From Clostridiaceae bacterium Marseille-Q4149 (GTDB lineage Bacteria > Bacillota > Clostridia > Oscillospirales > Oscillospiraceae), in NCBI GenBank assembly GCA_018228685.1, contig CP073691.1:496001-560000 (forward strand): a stretch of DNA of 64,000 nt. The letters are read 5' to 3'. Below are positions 17,016-26,496 of the stretch, one piece after another. How positions within the stretch are numbered: position 1 is the first letter of the stretch; the number at the start of each line of letters is the position of its first letter. A model generated the notes under the pieces. That model was given only the letters and a program-made list of their open reading frames with translations, was not told the origin of the DNA and searched no databases. The translations under genes were made by a program, and so were the position numbers.

Positions 17016-17251
17016 CATGGAATTGCGATTGACAAGGTGTTTCGTAAGATCACCAGTTCAAACCCCGGTACATTCCGCATCAGTGTCGATGAAGCGATTG
17101 CTGGCGGTATCAGTGATGCCCGTAACGGCAGAGCCTTGCAGAACGGGTTGCAGCGGAAATAGAAGTGTCAGTTTCCACAATCAACAGAGTCTATAAGAGT
17201 TTGAAGCGTAAATCCTGTATTGCCGGAGACAATCAGACTCGTGGTGAGTGA
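17016..17251 (+). pseudogene. Remnant of an AlbA_2/HATPase-type regulator
   Basis: Frame one reads KITSSNPGTFRISVDEAIAG, GISDARN, then stops at 17160. Overlapping it in another frame is EIEVSVSTINRVYKSLKRK, a winged-helix end. The SNPGxFR...GISDARN signature belongs to AlbA_2-domain ATP-binding regulators, whose C-terminus is such a helix-turn-helix. The central part is missing and the frame is broken, so this is an internally deleted relic. Confidence 0.55.
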
Positions 17252-17282
17252 ATCATTTTGAAGTAAGAGTAGGGGGCGGAAA

Positions 17283-17879
17283 ATGCCAAAGCGATATAAA
17301 GAAGCCCGCTTGATGCACAAAGCCAAGCTGACCGAGATGGCAGTAAGGCTCGGCGTTTCACAGCCGACTTTAAGTGCATGGGAAAGCGAGCGCAAGGCGG
17401 CTCCTGTAGAAGCGGTGATCAGGATGGCAGAATTGTATGGTGTCACAACGGATTACCTGCTTGGACGGGACGATCATACCGTGGCTCCTGGTGAACCGAT
17501 CCCCGAACAATGCCTGAAACTGTTCCATGAGAAGCCAGTGTGGTCCCCTGTGCGCGGCTGGCTCCTGGTCAATGCCATAACGGAGGAACTGGTCACATCC
17601 GATGGCGAACGCATTCCCTTTTCGGATGCTGCGGAGCTGTTTGCTATGATGCCGCAATCCTCGGAATACAGTCGCACTTTGGGCACACCTCTTCCGCTTT
17701 CGAGACTTGCTGAGCATTCGGTCCTTTGGGTGGAACCGATTTCGACAGATGAATATCTGCGAAATGAACTTCGGGGCTTGTACCATACCAGACGGCGCTA
17801 TGTAGAAAATGATGCCGGGAACCGATTCCTGTTTGATGCGTATGGCGTAAAATGGCTGGCGTTCAAGCAAGAGAAATAA
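17283..17879 (+). CDS. XRE-family transcriptional regulator
   Basis: 198 residues. The N-terminal HTH_XRE domain (residues 6-62) includes LTEMAVRLGVSQPTLSAWES and ends with the typical GVTTDYLLGRDD. The C-terminal ~130 residues (WGWLLVNAITEELVTSDGERI-like sequence, then ELFAMMPQSSEYSRT) form an unrecognised sensor or dimerisation domain. The ATG follows AGGGGGCGGAAA. It stands alone between the AlbA_2 relic and the DAC-like gene, and is a candidate regulator of this mobile-element edge. Confidence 0.9.
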   Translation: MPKRYKEARLMHKAKLTEMAVRLGVSQPTLSAWESERKAAPVEAVIRMAELYGVTTDYLLGRDDHTVAPGEPIPEQCLKLFHEKPVWSPVRGWLLVNAITEELVTSDGERIPFSDAAELFAMMPQSSEYSRTLGTPLPLSRLAEHSVLWVEPISTDEYLRNELRGLYHTRRRYVENDAGNRFLFDAYGVKWLAFKQEK

Positions 17880-17895
17880 AACGTCGCAAACTATG

Positions 17896-17924
17896 GGAGA
17901 CCTCTTCGTAAGGAAGTGGCCTCC
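17896..17924 (+). terminator. Probable terminator after the XRE gene
   Basis: Imperfect stem GGAGACCTCTTC against GGAAGTGGCCTCC with a 4-nt loop, followed by TTTCCGCTT; moderate strength. Confidence 0.5.
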
Positions 17925-18000
17925 TTTCCGCTTAAATTTGGGGAGAGTCAAAATAGCTTTGAAATAAACTGATATTTAACGAGAAAATCCGAAAAAATCC

Positions 18001-18029
18001 TTGTAATTTGGCGAAAAGCGGGTTATATT
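18001..18029 (+). promoter_or_regulatory. Promoter of the DAC-like gene
   Basis: TTGTAA (18001-18006), 17-bp spacer, TATATT (18024-18029), about 30 bp before the ATG at 18061. Confidence 0.6.
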
Positions 18030-18060
18030 ATAGGCAGTAAAACTAACGAGGTTGTTTGAA

Positions 18061-19422
18061 ATGCCTATTAGAAACTTTTCTGACGAATATCGACAATTTG
18101 TCCGTGGCTACGTGTTGCCATTGCTTGGAGTTCCGAAAAGAAATGTAAAGTTCTATAATGCGAAAGATGAGTATAGATGTTCTGATGTCGTTGGCAAGAT
18201 TGATAATACACAACTTTACTTTTCTAGTCTAGAACGGACGAAATTCTATATGGATATCGGTCGGGACTTTACCGAGGACCATCTAAAACTCGCAAGGATG
18301 CTTTGCCGTTCCTTTTTTGAGGTGTCACGATTCCAGTACAAACAGCCGACAAAAGAACAAATACATTATGCTTCTGATTTACATCGAGACAGAGCTTATG
18401 AAATGGCGGTGCAACGAGGTATTTGTATGTGGAGCGTTGGAAAAAAGTGTGATTCCGTAGAAAAACTCCTATCGCTGTTGGAAAAGTGGGCAGTGCAAAC
18501 ATATGAAGGGCGAAAAGTTACATTTGGATTTGTTGTTAACCCAAAGGACACAACATCCCCTAGTATCTCTGGAAAAGATTGGCTGAAGTTTCTTGAAAAT
18601 GACTACTCCGCTGTGCTTACAGACTGTATCCATTCACTCATTCAACTAGACAAAGATTGCGGTTTCATCCAGTTCCTTTCCCTTGCAGAGGATGGAAGAA
18701 TTCCAGAGCATGAATTATCCCCATTTCTCCCTGTTAGATTTTCTCAATGCATAGGAAAATACATACACGGGAGCGCAATCGGGCTTTTTTTATTAAACAA
18801 TGGTGACATTGTACTTTCCAAAGATGCTGAGATTAAACTTGTTAAGAGAAACCTTCATTGGCTGAACTTTAGCTTTCGTGCTTTTCGTGATGCAATCTGT
18901 GAGAGCCAAATATCATGGAACGAGCGTCTACTCCAAGAGGTTTATGCTACGACCTTGGACGTATCGTTCGCCCACACTGGCGGGATTATCGCCATTGTTG
19001 AATCTCCTGATTCTTTGCGTGTGACTGAGTCGCCGATTCTCAAGCCATGTGATGATCTAATGCGTGATGATTTCAATCTGGAAAGGGATTCAAAAACAGC
19101 AGACTCACCAAATCAAAAAGATAAAGAGATGCGGGCGATTAAGCGAGAAGTTATCAAACAGTTGGTTGGAAGAAAGAGCTTTTGTCAACTTGACCGAAAA
19201 CTGCGAAGCGAATTGACCGCAATGGATGGGGCTTGCATATTGGATTTGAATGGAAATGTAATTTCATTTGGTGCCATCATCCGAAACGAAGCAGAATCAT
19301 CTGGTGGAGCAAGGAGCGCCGCTTGCAAAACTCTTTCAAAGCACGGCCTTGCTGTAAAAATATCTACAGATGGATATGTCGAGCTTTATCTTAATGGCAG
19401 TCTGACATTCTCAATTAAGTAG
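18061..19422 (+). CDS. Protein with a diadenylate-cyclase-like (DisA_N) C-terminal domain
   Basis: 453 residues from the ATG at 18061 (GAGG nine bases upstream; a TTG three codons earlier is possible). The N-terminal ~300 residues are unrecognised. Near 295-315 comes TLDVSFAHTGGIIAIVESP, and after a charged linker the C-terminal ~85 residues read MDGACILDLNGNVISFGAII, then ESSGGARSAACKTLSKHGLA and a VKISTDG strand. This parallels the DAC fold: the DGA motif is kept, but the RHR motif that binds ATP phosphate in active enzymes is replaced by GAR. I infer a nucleotide-binding sensor rather than a c-di-AMP synthase. Its base use is more AT-rich than its neighbours, suggesting transfer. Confidence 0.7.
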   Translation: MPIRNFSDEYRQFVRGYVLPLLGVPKRNVKFYNAKDEYRCSDVVGKIDNTQLYFSSLERTKFYMDIGRDFTEDHLKLARMLCRSFFEVSRFQYKQPTKEQIHYASDLHRDRAYEMAVQRGICMWSVGKKCDSVEKLLSLLEKWAVQTYEGRKVTFGFVVNPKDTTSPSISGKDWLKFLENDYSAVLTDCIHSLIQLDKDCGFIQFLSLAEDGRIPEHELSPFLPVRFSQCIGKYIHGSAIGLFLLNNGDIVLSKDAEIKLVKRNLHWLNFSFRAFRDAICESQISWNERLLQEVYATTLDVSFAHTGGIIAIVESPDSLRVTESPILKPCDDLMRDDFNLERDSKTADSPNQKDKEMRAIKREVIKQLVGRKSFCQLDRKLRSELTAMDGACILDLNGNVISFGAIIRNEAESSGGARSAACKTLSKHGLAVKISTDGYVELYLNGSLTFSIK

Positions 19423-19475
19423 GATACCTAAGTCCCCACCTGCATAATATAGAGAGGAAGTCACCGCAAAAAAGC

Positions 19476-19504
19476 TTGACATTGTGGTGCACTTCTGCTA
19501 TAAT
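19476..19504 (+). promoter_or_regulatory. Consensus sigma-A promoter of the ncRNA
   Basis: TTGACA (19476-19481), 17-bp spacer, TATAAT (19499-19504): both hexamers match consensus exactly. Start expected near 19511. Confidence 0.88.
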
Positions 19505-19510
19505 AAATAA

Positions 19511-19745
19511 CCACTTATAAAAGTTGACACATCGGTGCGCCGAGCGTGTCAGATTGTCCGTATTTGAGATACTTCATGGTATTGCTAAGATGTCTTGAAT
19601 GCTGGCAAGCAAGGCTGGTAATGCGCTACCAGTCGGGCGAGCGATGCTGTGCATCACGCCCTCCAACGGAGCCCTGCTCACGTAGCATGGCGAGTAGCAG
19701 CGAGACGGAAGTTGAAAAACGTAACGTCTCGCTGTCTTTTTGTTT
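19511..19745 (+). ncRNA. Structured non-coding RNA, about 235 nt
   Basis: No credible open frame, but dense pairing. GACAC...GTGTC (19526-19550) encloses TCGG/CCGA. CTGGTA/TACCAG pairs at 19615-19632. GGGCG/CGCCC encloses GATG/CATC around 19634-19661. CTCC/GGAG follows, then CTGCTC/GAGTAGCAG, and finally a 9-bp terminator stem AGCGAGACG (19699-19707) with CGTCTCGCT (19725-19733), ending in TTTTTG. With its consensus promoter this is an independent small RNA. Size and host range recall the raiA-motif or 6S RNAs of Firmicutes, but I cannot confirm either, so identity is open. Confidence 0.82.
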
Positions 19746-19779
19746 ATAGGTGATTAGGTCAAATTATCCCTAAACGGCC

Positions 19780-19822
19780 AAAAGATAGGAGGTGCAGTGA
19801 CTGGCTGCACCTCCTATCTTTT
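19780..19822 (-). terminator. Strong bidirectional terminator
   Basis: A perfect 18-bp stem (AAAAGATAGGAGGTGCAG and its complement) with a 7-nt loop, with A and T ends on both sides. It lies between the ncRNA and the convergent dockerin gene and can stop both. Confidence 0.9.
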
Positions 19823-19875
19823 ACTTGCCCCGAAATCAGTATCTGTTTAGGATTAAAATGAATTGATTTTGGCCT

Positions 19876-22800
19876 TTATTTCTCTACCGGGAACTTTGAC
19901 AGCTTTCCGTTTGCTACACGGTAGATCAATGCAGCATCCGTCGTGTTCACGACACCATCACCATTTACATCAGCTGCCAAAAGTTGATCCGCAGACAACT
20001 GATATTTTCCATTTGCATAACGGTAGACAATGGCGGCATCCGTGGAATCGACTTTACCATTCCCATTTACATCACCGTATTTGACCTCGGTCTGGTCCCC
20101 AATGGTCAGGGTCAGGGTAGTCATGGGCTTATCGCAGTGGACGCCGTATTCCATCTCCAGGGTCTCGCTGTTTTCTCGGTTTTGGTACATGGCGTAGGGG
20201 AAAGTGATCTGGAAATCGGTATCGCTGGCCTTCAGCGGCTTATCGGACCAGGTGACATACTTTGTCACATCGCGGGTCATGCCGTTGGCGTAGTAGGCCG
20301 TTACCTGCATACCGGTGGGGTTGAAGGTGTCTTTTACATTGTAGGTCGTCTTGTCCGGCAGCTTCGTGACCTCGATGCGTTCAATGGTGCTGCCCACGGC
20401 CATCAGGTAGGCGGAGTCGTTTTTGAAGTAGATCGTGCCATACTCATCCATGATGGGGCTGCAAATGGCGTACTGCGCCTGTGCGCCGCTGGGGGTGAAG
20501 ATGTTGTAGGGCGTCGTATAGGTCTCCGTTTTTCCGCTGGCGGTATAGGTCTCCATGGTTTTCAGAGAAACCTCGGTCTGACCGGGCTTGTCCTCCAGCA
20601 CCCGGAGCTTGCCGGGGGTGAAGTTATCGAAGAAATACACATAGACGCAGCCGGTCTCTTCCTCATAGGCCGTGGTCAGAACGCCGCTGGTTTGGGGATA
20701 GCCATGGGTCCGCACCGTGTAGGCAATTTCCCAGTTGGGGATGTCGATGACCGTAAGGTTATGGCCACTGTATGCGCCGAACTGTGCCGTGCCGGAGATG
20801 CCGATATAGGCCCGCCCATTGTAAATGGTGGGTGTGCAGGTGGACATGGCGGGATTGGCCGGGTCGTCATCGTAGTTGTAGAGCTTCAAGGTGCGGACAT
20901 CCTCAATGGTACCCTTTTCGTCCACAGTGGCCTCGTAGAAGTAGCCGCCCTTGCTGGTGAAGTAATACTTGCCGTTGTAATGGGTGATAGAGCTGCGGAT
21001 GTCGCCGGTCACATTCATCTTGTAGGAGGACAGCAGTTCGCCGGTCTTGGGGTTAAAGGACAGCAGACTGGGCTTGCCGGTGGTGTAGCCGGAAGCGCCG
21101 TCATCCGTGCCGATCAGCAGGAAGTCGTCGCACACATAGGCACCGGCCCAATAGAAGCCGCCCTTGCTGGTGTAGTACCAAGTGGGGAGCTTTTCTTCCA
21201 TCGTCTGCGTGGGGTCCTCGTCGGTGGCGCTCAGGCACACATAGTGGGCCTCGTTGATCTCGCCTACCCAAAAACCGGTGTAGATGTAGCCATCGTGATA
21301 GACAATAGAGCTGTTGGGCTGACCGCCGATGGAGTCCCGATAGATCCACAGGGAGTCCAGGGTATTGGCGTCGAACGCCTGGATCGTGCCGTCAGACAGG
21401 CCCACGAAAATCATGCCGTTGGCGTAGGTGGGCGGGTTGATGGCGAAGCTGGAGTTGTGATCCATGGGCTTATCAATGAGAATTTCGCCGGAGATAGCAT
21501 CCACCTTGTAAATGCGGGAGCCGGAGTAGGTGTAGATGGCACCGTCCACCAAAATGGGGCAGCCGCAGGCGTTCACATCGTAGCCGGATCCAATGGAGGT
21601 AGCCCAGTACAGCTCGGCATCCTTGGCGTAGACCGGCGTCTTGTAGTCCACCACACCGTTATTCTCATTGTTTTGGCGTAAGTGGGGCCACGCAGAATCG
21701 AAATTGATGAGCTTGTCGTTGGCTGGAGCCTTCTTTAGCGTAATGGTCAGCGTGCCGTCCTTGTCGGGAGCGGTGTAATGCTCCACCTTCTGGCCGATAT
21801 AACCGGCGCAGGTGGTAGTGTAGGAATAGCTGGCACCGGGGGTCAGGCTGTAGGTGCCGTTTTTCTCCACGATGCGCTTGCCGTTCAGGTCGTTGGTCAG
21901 GAACACCGCGGCATCTGCCGGGGTCGTTTGGATGGTCAGTTGGATGGGGTCACTTTTCTGAACATGGACGGTATAGGTCAGCTCAATGCTGCCGGTATCT
22001 GCGTGGCAGACCTGTACCGAAATATCCTCATTATAAAGGTCTGTGTCCAGGACCGCTTCCGCGCCGGCCAGCGTATCATAGCGTACGCCGTTGACCTTGG
22101 CATAGTACCCGCCGCAGCAGGCGGTGTCTGTGCTGCTGTTGGGATAGGTGCCGGAGAGGTAGAGAGCGGCGGCCTCCCGGTCTACCTTAACATAATAATC
22201 CGTGGTATCTCGATCAAAGCGGGCCGTTGCGCCCTTTGGAGTTACAAAGGGCAGTGTCTCATCCTTTGTGGCAATAGTCAGGCTGGACAGGTGCAGCTGC
22301 CGCAGCAGCTGAATATCGTAGTCCTGATAGTAGGTAGTGCCGTTTTCTGTCTTGGAAATGCGGATCGTCACCGTCTGGCCGTAACCGGCCTTGGCCACGG
22401 CGTAGGTCAGGCTCTGAGCAAGACCCGTTTTGCTGACAGGCGTTGTGATCGTCTCCATCCGTGCGAGATTATGAATCTCCGGCACGGTGCTTTGGGTCCG
22501 ATACAGCGCCGTCACGGTTCCGGTTGCCGTGGCCTGCATGGCAACGGAGCTGTTGCAGTCGGACACCGTATAGTTGTAGGTGTGGTCTGCCGCCGTGAAG
22601 GTCTTGTCGGCGGCGTAGGCGATCCGGCTGGAAGCATAGGTGCCGTTATAGAACGCCAGATCGGACAGCCAGTCGGTGGTAACAGGCTCCGGGACGGACA
22701 CACTCAGTCCGCTGGAAGCCGTGAAGGTGATCTGCGTGTGATACCAGGTATTCTTTGTGGCGATGCAGGTATAGCTTTCGCCGGGGACCAGGTGATAGGT

Positions 22801-24285
22801 CCCGTCTACCGGGGCAATCTCGGAGCCTGCCCCATTGATCACCTGCACCGTTGTGCCAGAGGGCACAGCCAGCGTCACCGGTACGGAAGCTACCTTCTGA
22901 ATGTGGAGGGTATAGGTGCTCTGCTCTCCGTTGGGCGCTGCTACCTGAATCGTGTGATCCTGCGTGTCTCCGGTCAGCTGCACTGCCCCGGTTCCGGTGA
23001 CGGTATAATCCTCACCAAATGGTGCGGCGTCAATATCCACAGTGGAGGACACGGTTTTTAGGCTGTACTCCCGGGTGTTGGGCGCAAACTCCAGGGGCAG
23101 CTTGGTCCCCTCCGCCGTAGCTGCCAGAGCCTTCAGCGTGGGCACACGGGTCACGGTAACATCGTAGGACTGGATCTGCGTGTAGCCGTCCGAGCCTGTA
23201 TACTGTGCTTCCAGCGCGAAGGTCTTGCCCTCCATGCCGGAGGTCAGCAGATAAGTAAGGGATGTGGCTGTGCTGTTCCAGCTGCGGGATGTGCCCGACA
23301 TATCCTTGCCGTTGGTGCCGGTATAGATGGTGCGGAGCTTGGTGGTCTTGGTATTCGGGACATTGCCCATCGCCGCATTCAGATACACGCTGCTCAGAGC
23401 ATTGGCTGTATCCTCGATCCAATACTGCGCCGTGTGGTTTGCACGGTTTTGTGCAGCGCGGTAGGGTTCCTGATCGGCATCCAGCAGCCGGATATTACCG
23501 AACCACTGGCCGTAGGGCAGGGTCACAGAGACCTGGGCATCGGCGGAGACCGTCAGCGCTCCCTCTGTGCGGTTATATCCGCCGTCGGACACACGGAACT
23601 TATAGTCACCGGCGATGACCTGGACGCTGCCGGTGCCGGTGGTAACATTGCCATAGACATCTGTAAGGGAGAGGACCGGAGCCTCCACCGCGCTGCCGTT
23701 TTGGGTCGCTGTGGCGGAGACGGTGTATTTGGTCCCGTCCAGAAGGGCCGCATACTCGGCAATGGCGGCCTTTAGGTTTTTCAGCAGGATCCCTGCCGAG
23801 TCGGCAGTCGCCGTCCGCAGGCCCTTCAGCGCCGCCGCGTAGGCGTTAGCTGCTGCCGGATAATTCTGCACATGGTTGGTCATGTCCAGGTAATCCGCCA
23901 TCTGGAGGATCAGCTGAAATGCCTCGTCCGAGTAAGTCGAAGATACATGGACGCACAGGGCCTTGATGGAAGAAGCCGGAGCATCCAGCTTGTAGCCGCC
24001 CTTGTCATAATAGAGCAGGTAATTGGCGGAAACGCCGTTGATCTCATAGATGAATCCCTGCTCCAGGCCAACAAATTCAATATCTGAATCAGCCAGCGCC
24101 TGTTGAATGGTTTGCCCAGACTTATACTGGATACGGGTTGGCTCCACGATGGTGCTGTTGGCGTTCATGGCAACAAACACGAAGCTGCCGGCGTACTCTT
24201 CCTCTGCGGCCATCGCCGGGACCGGCATGGCGGCAGAGAGCAGAAGCACCAGACTCAGCAGCAGAGCCATTACTCTTTTGTGCAT
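19876..24285 (-). CDS. Dockerin protein with DUF4430, PQQ-like propeller and Ig domains
   Basis: 1,469 residues. Sec signal peptide (1-26, ending MAAEEE). A DUF4430-like domain (about 35-110: GQTIQQALADS, YEINGVSANYLLYYD), Ig/cadherin-like beta modules to about 860, a PQQ-type beta-propeller (about 865-1280: repeated YANGMIFVGLSDGTIQAFD-type blades), a group 3 Ig-like domain (TKLPDKTTYNVKD...YYANG), and a type I dockerin (1402-1469) with two calcium loops, DVNGNGKVDSTD and DVNGDGVVNTTD. Its dockerin is nearly identical to that at 33.8 kb, implying the same cohesin partner. GGAGGAAAGAAA precedes the ATG. It is the last gene of the leftward MoxR/TgpA block. No enzyme active site seen. Confidence 0.9.
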   Translation of the reverse strand: MHKRVMALLLSLVLLLSAAMPVPAMAAEEEYAGSFVFVAMNANSTIVEPTRIQYKSGQTIQQALADSDIEFVGLEQGFIYEINGVSANYLLYYDKGGYKLDAPASSIKALCVHVSSTYSDEAFQLILQMADYLDMTNHVQNYPAAANAYAAALKGLRTATADSAGILLKNLKAAIAEYAALLDGTKYTVSATATQNGSAVEAPVLSLTDVYGNVTTGTGSVQVIAGDYKFRVSDGGYNRTEGALTVSADAQVSVTLPYGQWFGNIRLLDADQEPYRAAQNRANHTAQYWIEDTANALSSVYLNAAMGNVPNTKTTKLRTIYTGTNGKDMSGTSRSWNSTATSLTYLLTSGMEGKTFALEAQYTGSDGYTQIQSYDVTVTRVPTLKALAATAEGTKLPLEFAPNTREYSLKTVSSTVDIDAAPFGEDYTVTGTGAVQLTGDTQDHTIQVAAPNGEQSTYTLHIQKVASVPVTLAVPSGTTVQVINGAGSEIAPVDGTYHLVPGESYTCIATKNTWYHTQITFTASSGLSVSVPEPVTTDWLSDLAFYNGTYASSRIAYAADKTFTAADHTYNYTVSDCNSSVAMQATATGTVTALYRTQSTVPEIHNLARMETITTPVSKTGLAQSLTYAVAKAGYGQTVTIRISKTENGTTYYQDYDIQLLRQLHLSSLTIATKDETLPFVTPKGATARFDRDTTDYYVKVDREAAALYLSGTYPNSSTDTACCGGYYAKVNGVRYDTLAGAEAVLDTDLYNEDISVQVCHADTGSIELTYTVHVQKSDPIQLTIQTTPADAAVFLTNDLNGKRIVEKNGTYSLTPGASYSYTTTCAGYIGQKVEHYTAPDKDGTLTITLKKAPANDKLINFDSAWPHLRQNNENNGVVDYKTPVYAKDAELYWATSIGSGYDVNACGCPILVDGAIYTYSGSRIYKVDAISGEILIDKPMDHNSSFAINPPTYANGMIFVGLSDGTIQAFDANTLDSLWIYRDSIGGQPNSSIVYHDGYIYTGFWVGEINEAHYVCLSATDEDPTQTMEEKLPTWYYTSKGGFYWAGAYVCDDFLLIGTDDGASGYTTGKPSLLSFNPKTGELLSSYKMNVTGDIRSSITHYNGKYYFTSKGGYFYEATVDEKGTIEDVRTLKLYNYDDDPANPAMSTCTPTIYNGRAYIGISGTAQFGAYSGHNLTVIDIPNWEIAYTVRTHGYPQTSGVLTTAYEEETGCVYVYFFDNFTPGKLRVLEDKPGQTEVSLKTMETYTASGKTETYTTPYNIFTPSGAQAQYAICSPIMDEYGTIYFKNDSAYLMAVGSTIERIEVTKLPDKTTYNVKDTFNPTGMQVTAYYANGMTRDVTKYVTWSDKPLKASDTDFQITFPYAMYQNRENSETLEMEYGVHCDKPMTTLTLTIGDQTEVKYGDVNGNGKVDSTDAAIVYRYANGKYQLSADQLLAADVNGDGVVNTTDAALIYRVANGKLSKFPVEK

Positions 24286-24306
24286 TTTCTTTCCTCCTTT
24301 TGGTTT

Positions 24307-26490
24307 TCAGTACAGGCAGTTCCAGAGCCGGTACCGTATTCTCTCCCACGGGGTCCAGCTGCCCTTGCAGGCATCCAGCACACGCATGGCAAACGAGTCA
24401 ACCTTCTTGCGTTGTTCCGGAGTCATCTCCTGGGTACTGAACAGCGCCTTTTGATTCAGTTCTGCGGCTTCTGCCGCACCCTCCGGGGGGCTCACCGTGC
24501 TGTGGCACAGCAGGCAAACGGCATAGCCATAACGCATGGAAATGGCCTCCCGGTCGTTTGCGGCATCGATGGCGGCCAGCTTCTTCCGAAACACCTTGCG
24601 GCGATGGAAAATACACCCGGCCAGCAGCAAGATCAGCAACAGCGGAAGAAGCAGCAGGTAATGGGCATTCAGTGAGAAGGTAAAGCGGTCCTGCTTGTGC
24701 TCGTTGATCTCCTCCGGCTTTTCAACCTCCACAAATTGCTGGGTATTATTCTCGTAGGTGTTCTCATCCGGGCTGTCGCCGCCCAGAGACAGCTCCTCAT
24801 CGTCTATGTAGCCGGGAGTCACCTCAAACGGCACAAAGCCGACACCGCTGACATAGTATTCCGCCCAGGCGTGGGCGTTTTCTTCCGTCAGGGTAATGGT
24901 CTCACCGGCCTTGTACCGGGCGGCATCCTCCGCCGAGAGGTAATATCCCTCCACATAGCGGGCCGGAACGCCCATGTAGCGCAGCATCAGCACCGCTGCC
25001 GTGGCGTAATGGACGCTGTAACCGTGTCCGCTGCGCTCCAGCGTATATTGCAGAAAGTCACCGCTGCCGTTCATGGTCCGGGCAGTCTCATCGTAGGTCA
25101 TGGCTTCCCGTAGATAGTCAAAGAGAATGGTGCGGATGTCGCCAATGGTCCGGGCCTGGGTGTCCAGCTTCAGCTGCCGCCGGAGGACGGCCCAGCTGTC
25201 CTGAGTCATTTGCAGGTCGATGGCCCGCAGATAGTCGGCATATGCCTGCTCCTTGGATAGATAGGTCTCAATGCTTTCCCGTCCCTGAGCGGTGGAGAGG
25301 TTCCGCTGGATCTGATACCAGTCCGGCACGCTGCCCTTCAGATAAGACAGGCTCTCTGCCGGGGGCAGGTCCGTGTCCCCGATGCGGTCCGCCTCCAGCG
25401 TTTCACTGCCATAGACGGCATAGGGATAGTAGCCGTGGGCGGAACAGGCGGAGAGATTCTTGACGGTCATGGAGAGGGGCGTGGCCGTCTCCGTATAGCC
25501 ATCCGCCAGAGCGATCTGGCTCTGACCGTAGAAATTTGCCTCATGGAGCCAATAAAAAAGGTCCTTATATTGGGCTGTTTCTTCGGTGTCGGCTGCCTTC
25601 CAGTCGGTGCCGGTGTAGGTGTCGTATATCTGCCCTCGCAGATACACCTTTTCCGGCTGCTCCATCGTGACTTCCAGAGCCGGGGTGTCGCTTTTCTTCC
25701 AGGCGGGTAGGTTCTTGAGGTTTCCTTCCGGCATGGAGTTGGTATCGCTGTCATAGCGTTGCTGGTGAAGCTGGGTTTGAATCGTTTCTACCAGGTTCGT
25801 ATCCAGCTTGTCTTGGCAGGACAGACCAATCAGTAGGCACAGGGCCGCACACAGGACCGGCAAGATCAGCTGCGCCGGAGCGCCTGCAAGGGCTTCTCCC
25901 GCTGCCGTGCGCTGCACCATCAGCAGCACCGTGCCGATGATCAGTAGTCCACCGCCGATGCTCACGGGAAACAGGCCCAGCAGCATGGCCCCATAGCAGG
26001 GCAGCAGAATCGGCAAGGCCAGCAGCATCCGTCCGCTCCATGCGCTGCGGCTGAGGAGCAGCGACACCGCCAGCAGCAGGACTGCTGCCGCCAAAGGCAG
26101 AAACCGGGCATCCGCTGCCGCAAAGTCCAGATAGATCTTCCCGGTTTTGCCGGTCAGCAGGGTCAGAAAATCATTTGCCAGTGCGCCGAAACCGGGCAGA
26201 ACAAACCTGTTCAGTGCCAGACTCAGAAGCAGCAGCACGCCGATGCCCGCCGGAACGAACCAGTTCCCGATTTTGGTTTGGTATGCTGTCAGCAGCGCCG
26301 CCTGCACCAGAATTGCAGCTGCCGTCATGGCCCACCAGGGGTAGGAAACGGATGGGAATGCAGCCGTCAAAAGCAAGCAGAAGCCCGCCGTCAGTACGGC
26401 ACAGACTGCCCAAGCGCCCCAGGGGAAGTGCAGCTTTTTTTGTGCCGTTTCGGTGACGGTCCACTGGAGTCCATTTTCATTTTTTCGCAT
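24307..26490 (-). CDS. TgpA-like membrane transglutaminase-fold protein, altered active site
   Basis: 727 residues. About six N-terminal membrane helices (residues 25-235), an extracytoplasmic transglutaminase-like domain (about 400-575), one more helix (about 610-632) and a cytoplasmic C-terminal domain. The catalytic block reads GHGYSVHYATAAVLML near 488-503, where active enzymes have cysteine in place of the serine (codon AGC at 25015-25017). The histidine is present in ENAHAWAEYY, but the usual aspartate is glutamate (VPFEVTP). It may therefore be a non-catalytic or altered enzyme. MoxR, DUF58 and TgpA genes form a widespread conserved trio, as here; it starts 6 bp after the DUF58 gene. 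Confidence 0.9.
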   Translation of the reverse strand: MRKNENGLQWTVTETAQKKLHFPWGAWAVCAVLTAGFCLLLTAAFPSVSYPWWAMTAAAILVQAALLTAYQTKIGNWFVPAGIGVLLLLSLALNRFVLPGFGALANDFLTLLTGKTGKIYLDFAAADARFLPLAAAVLLLAVSLLLSRSAWSGRMLLALPILLPCYGAMLLGLFPVSIGGGLLIIGTVLLMVQRTAAGEALAGAPAQLILPVLCAALCLLIGLSCQDKLDTNLVETIQTQLHQQRYDSDTNSMPEGNLKNLPAWKKSDTPALEVTMEQPEKVYLRGQIYDTYTGTDWKAADTEETAQYKDLFYWLHEANFYGQSQIALADGYTETATPLSMTVKNLSACSAHGYYPYAVYGSETLEADRIGDTDLPPAESLSYLKGSVPDWYQIQRNLSTAQGRESIETYLSKEQAYADYLRAIDLQMTQDSWAVLRRQLKLDTQARTIGDIRTILFDYLREAMTYDETARTMNGSGDFLQYTLERSGHGYSVHYATAAVLMLRYMGVPARYVEGYYLSAEDAARYKAGETITLTEENAHAWAEYYVSGVGFVPFEVTPGYIDDEELSLGGDSPDENTYENNTQQFVEVEKPEEINEHKQDRFTFSLNAHYLLLLPLLLILLLAGCIFHRRKVFRKKLAAIDAANDREAISMRYGYAVCLLCHSTVSPPEGAAEAAELNQKALFSTQEMTPEQRKKVDSFAMRVLDACKGSWTPWERIRYRLWNCLY

Positions 26491-26496
26491 GATGGG

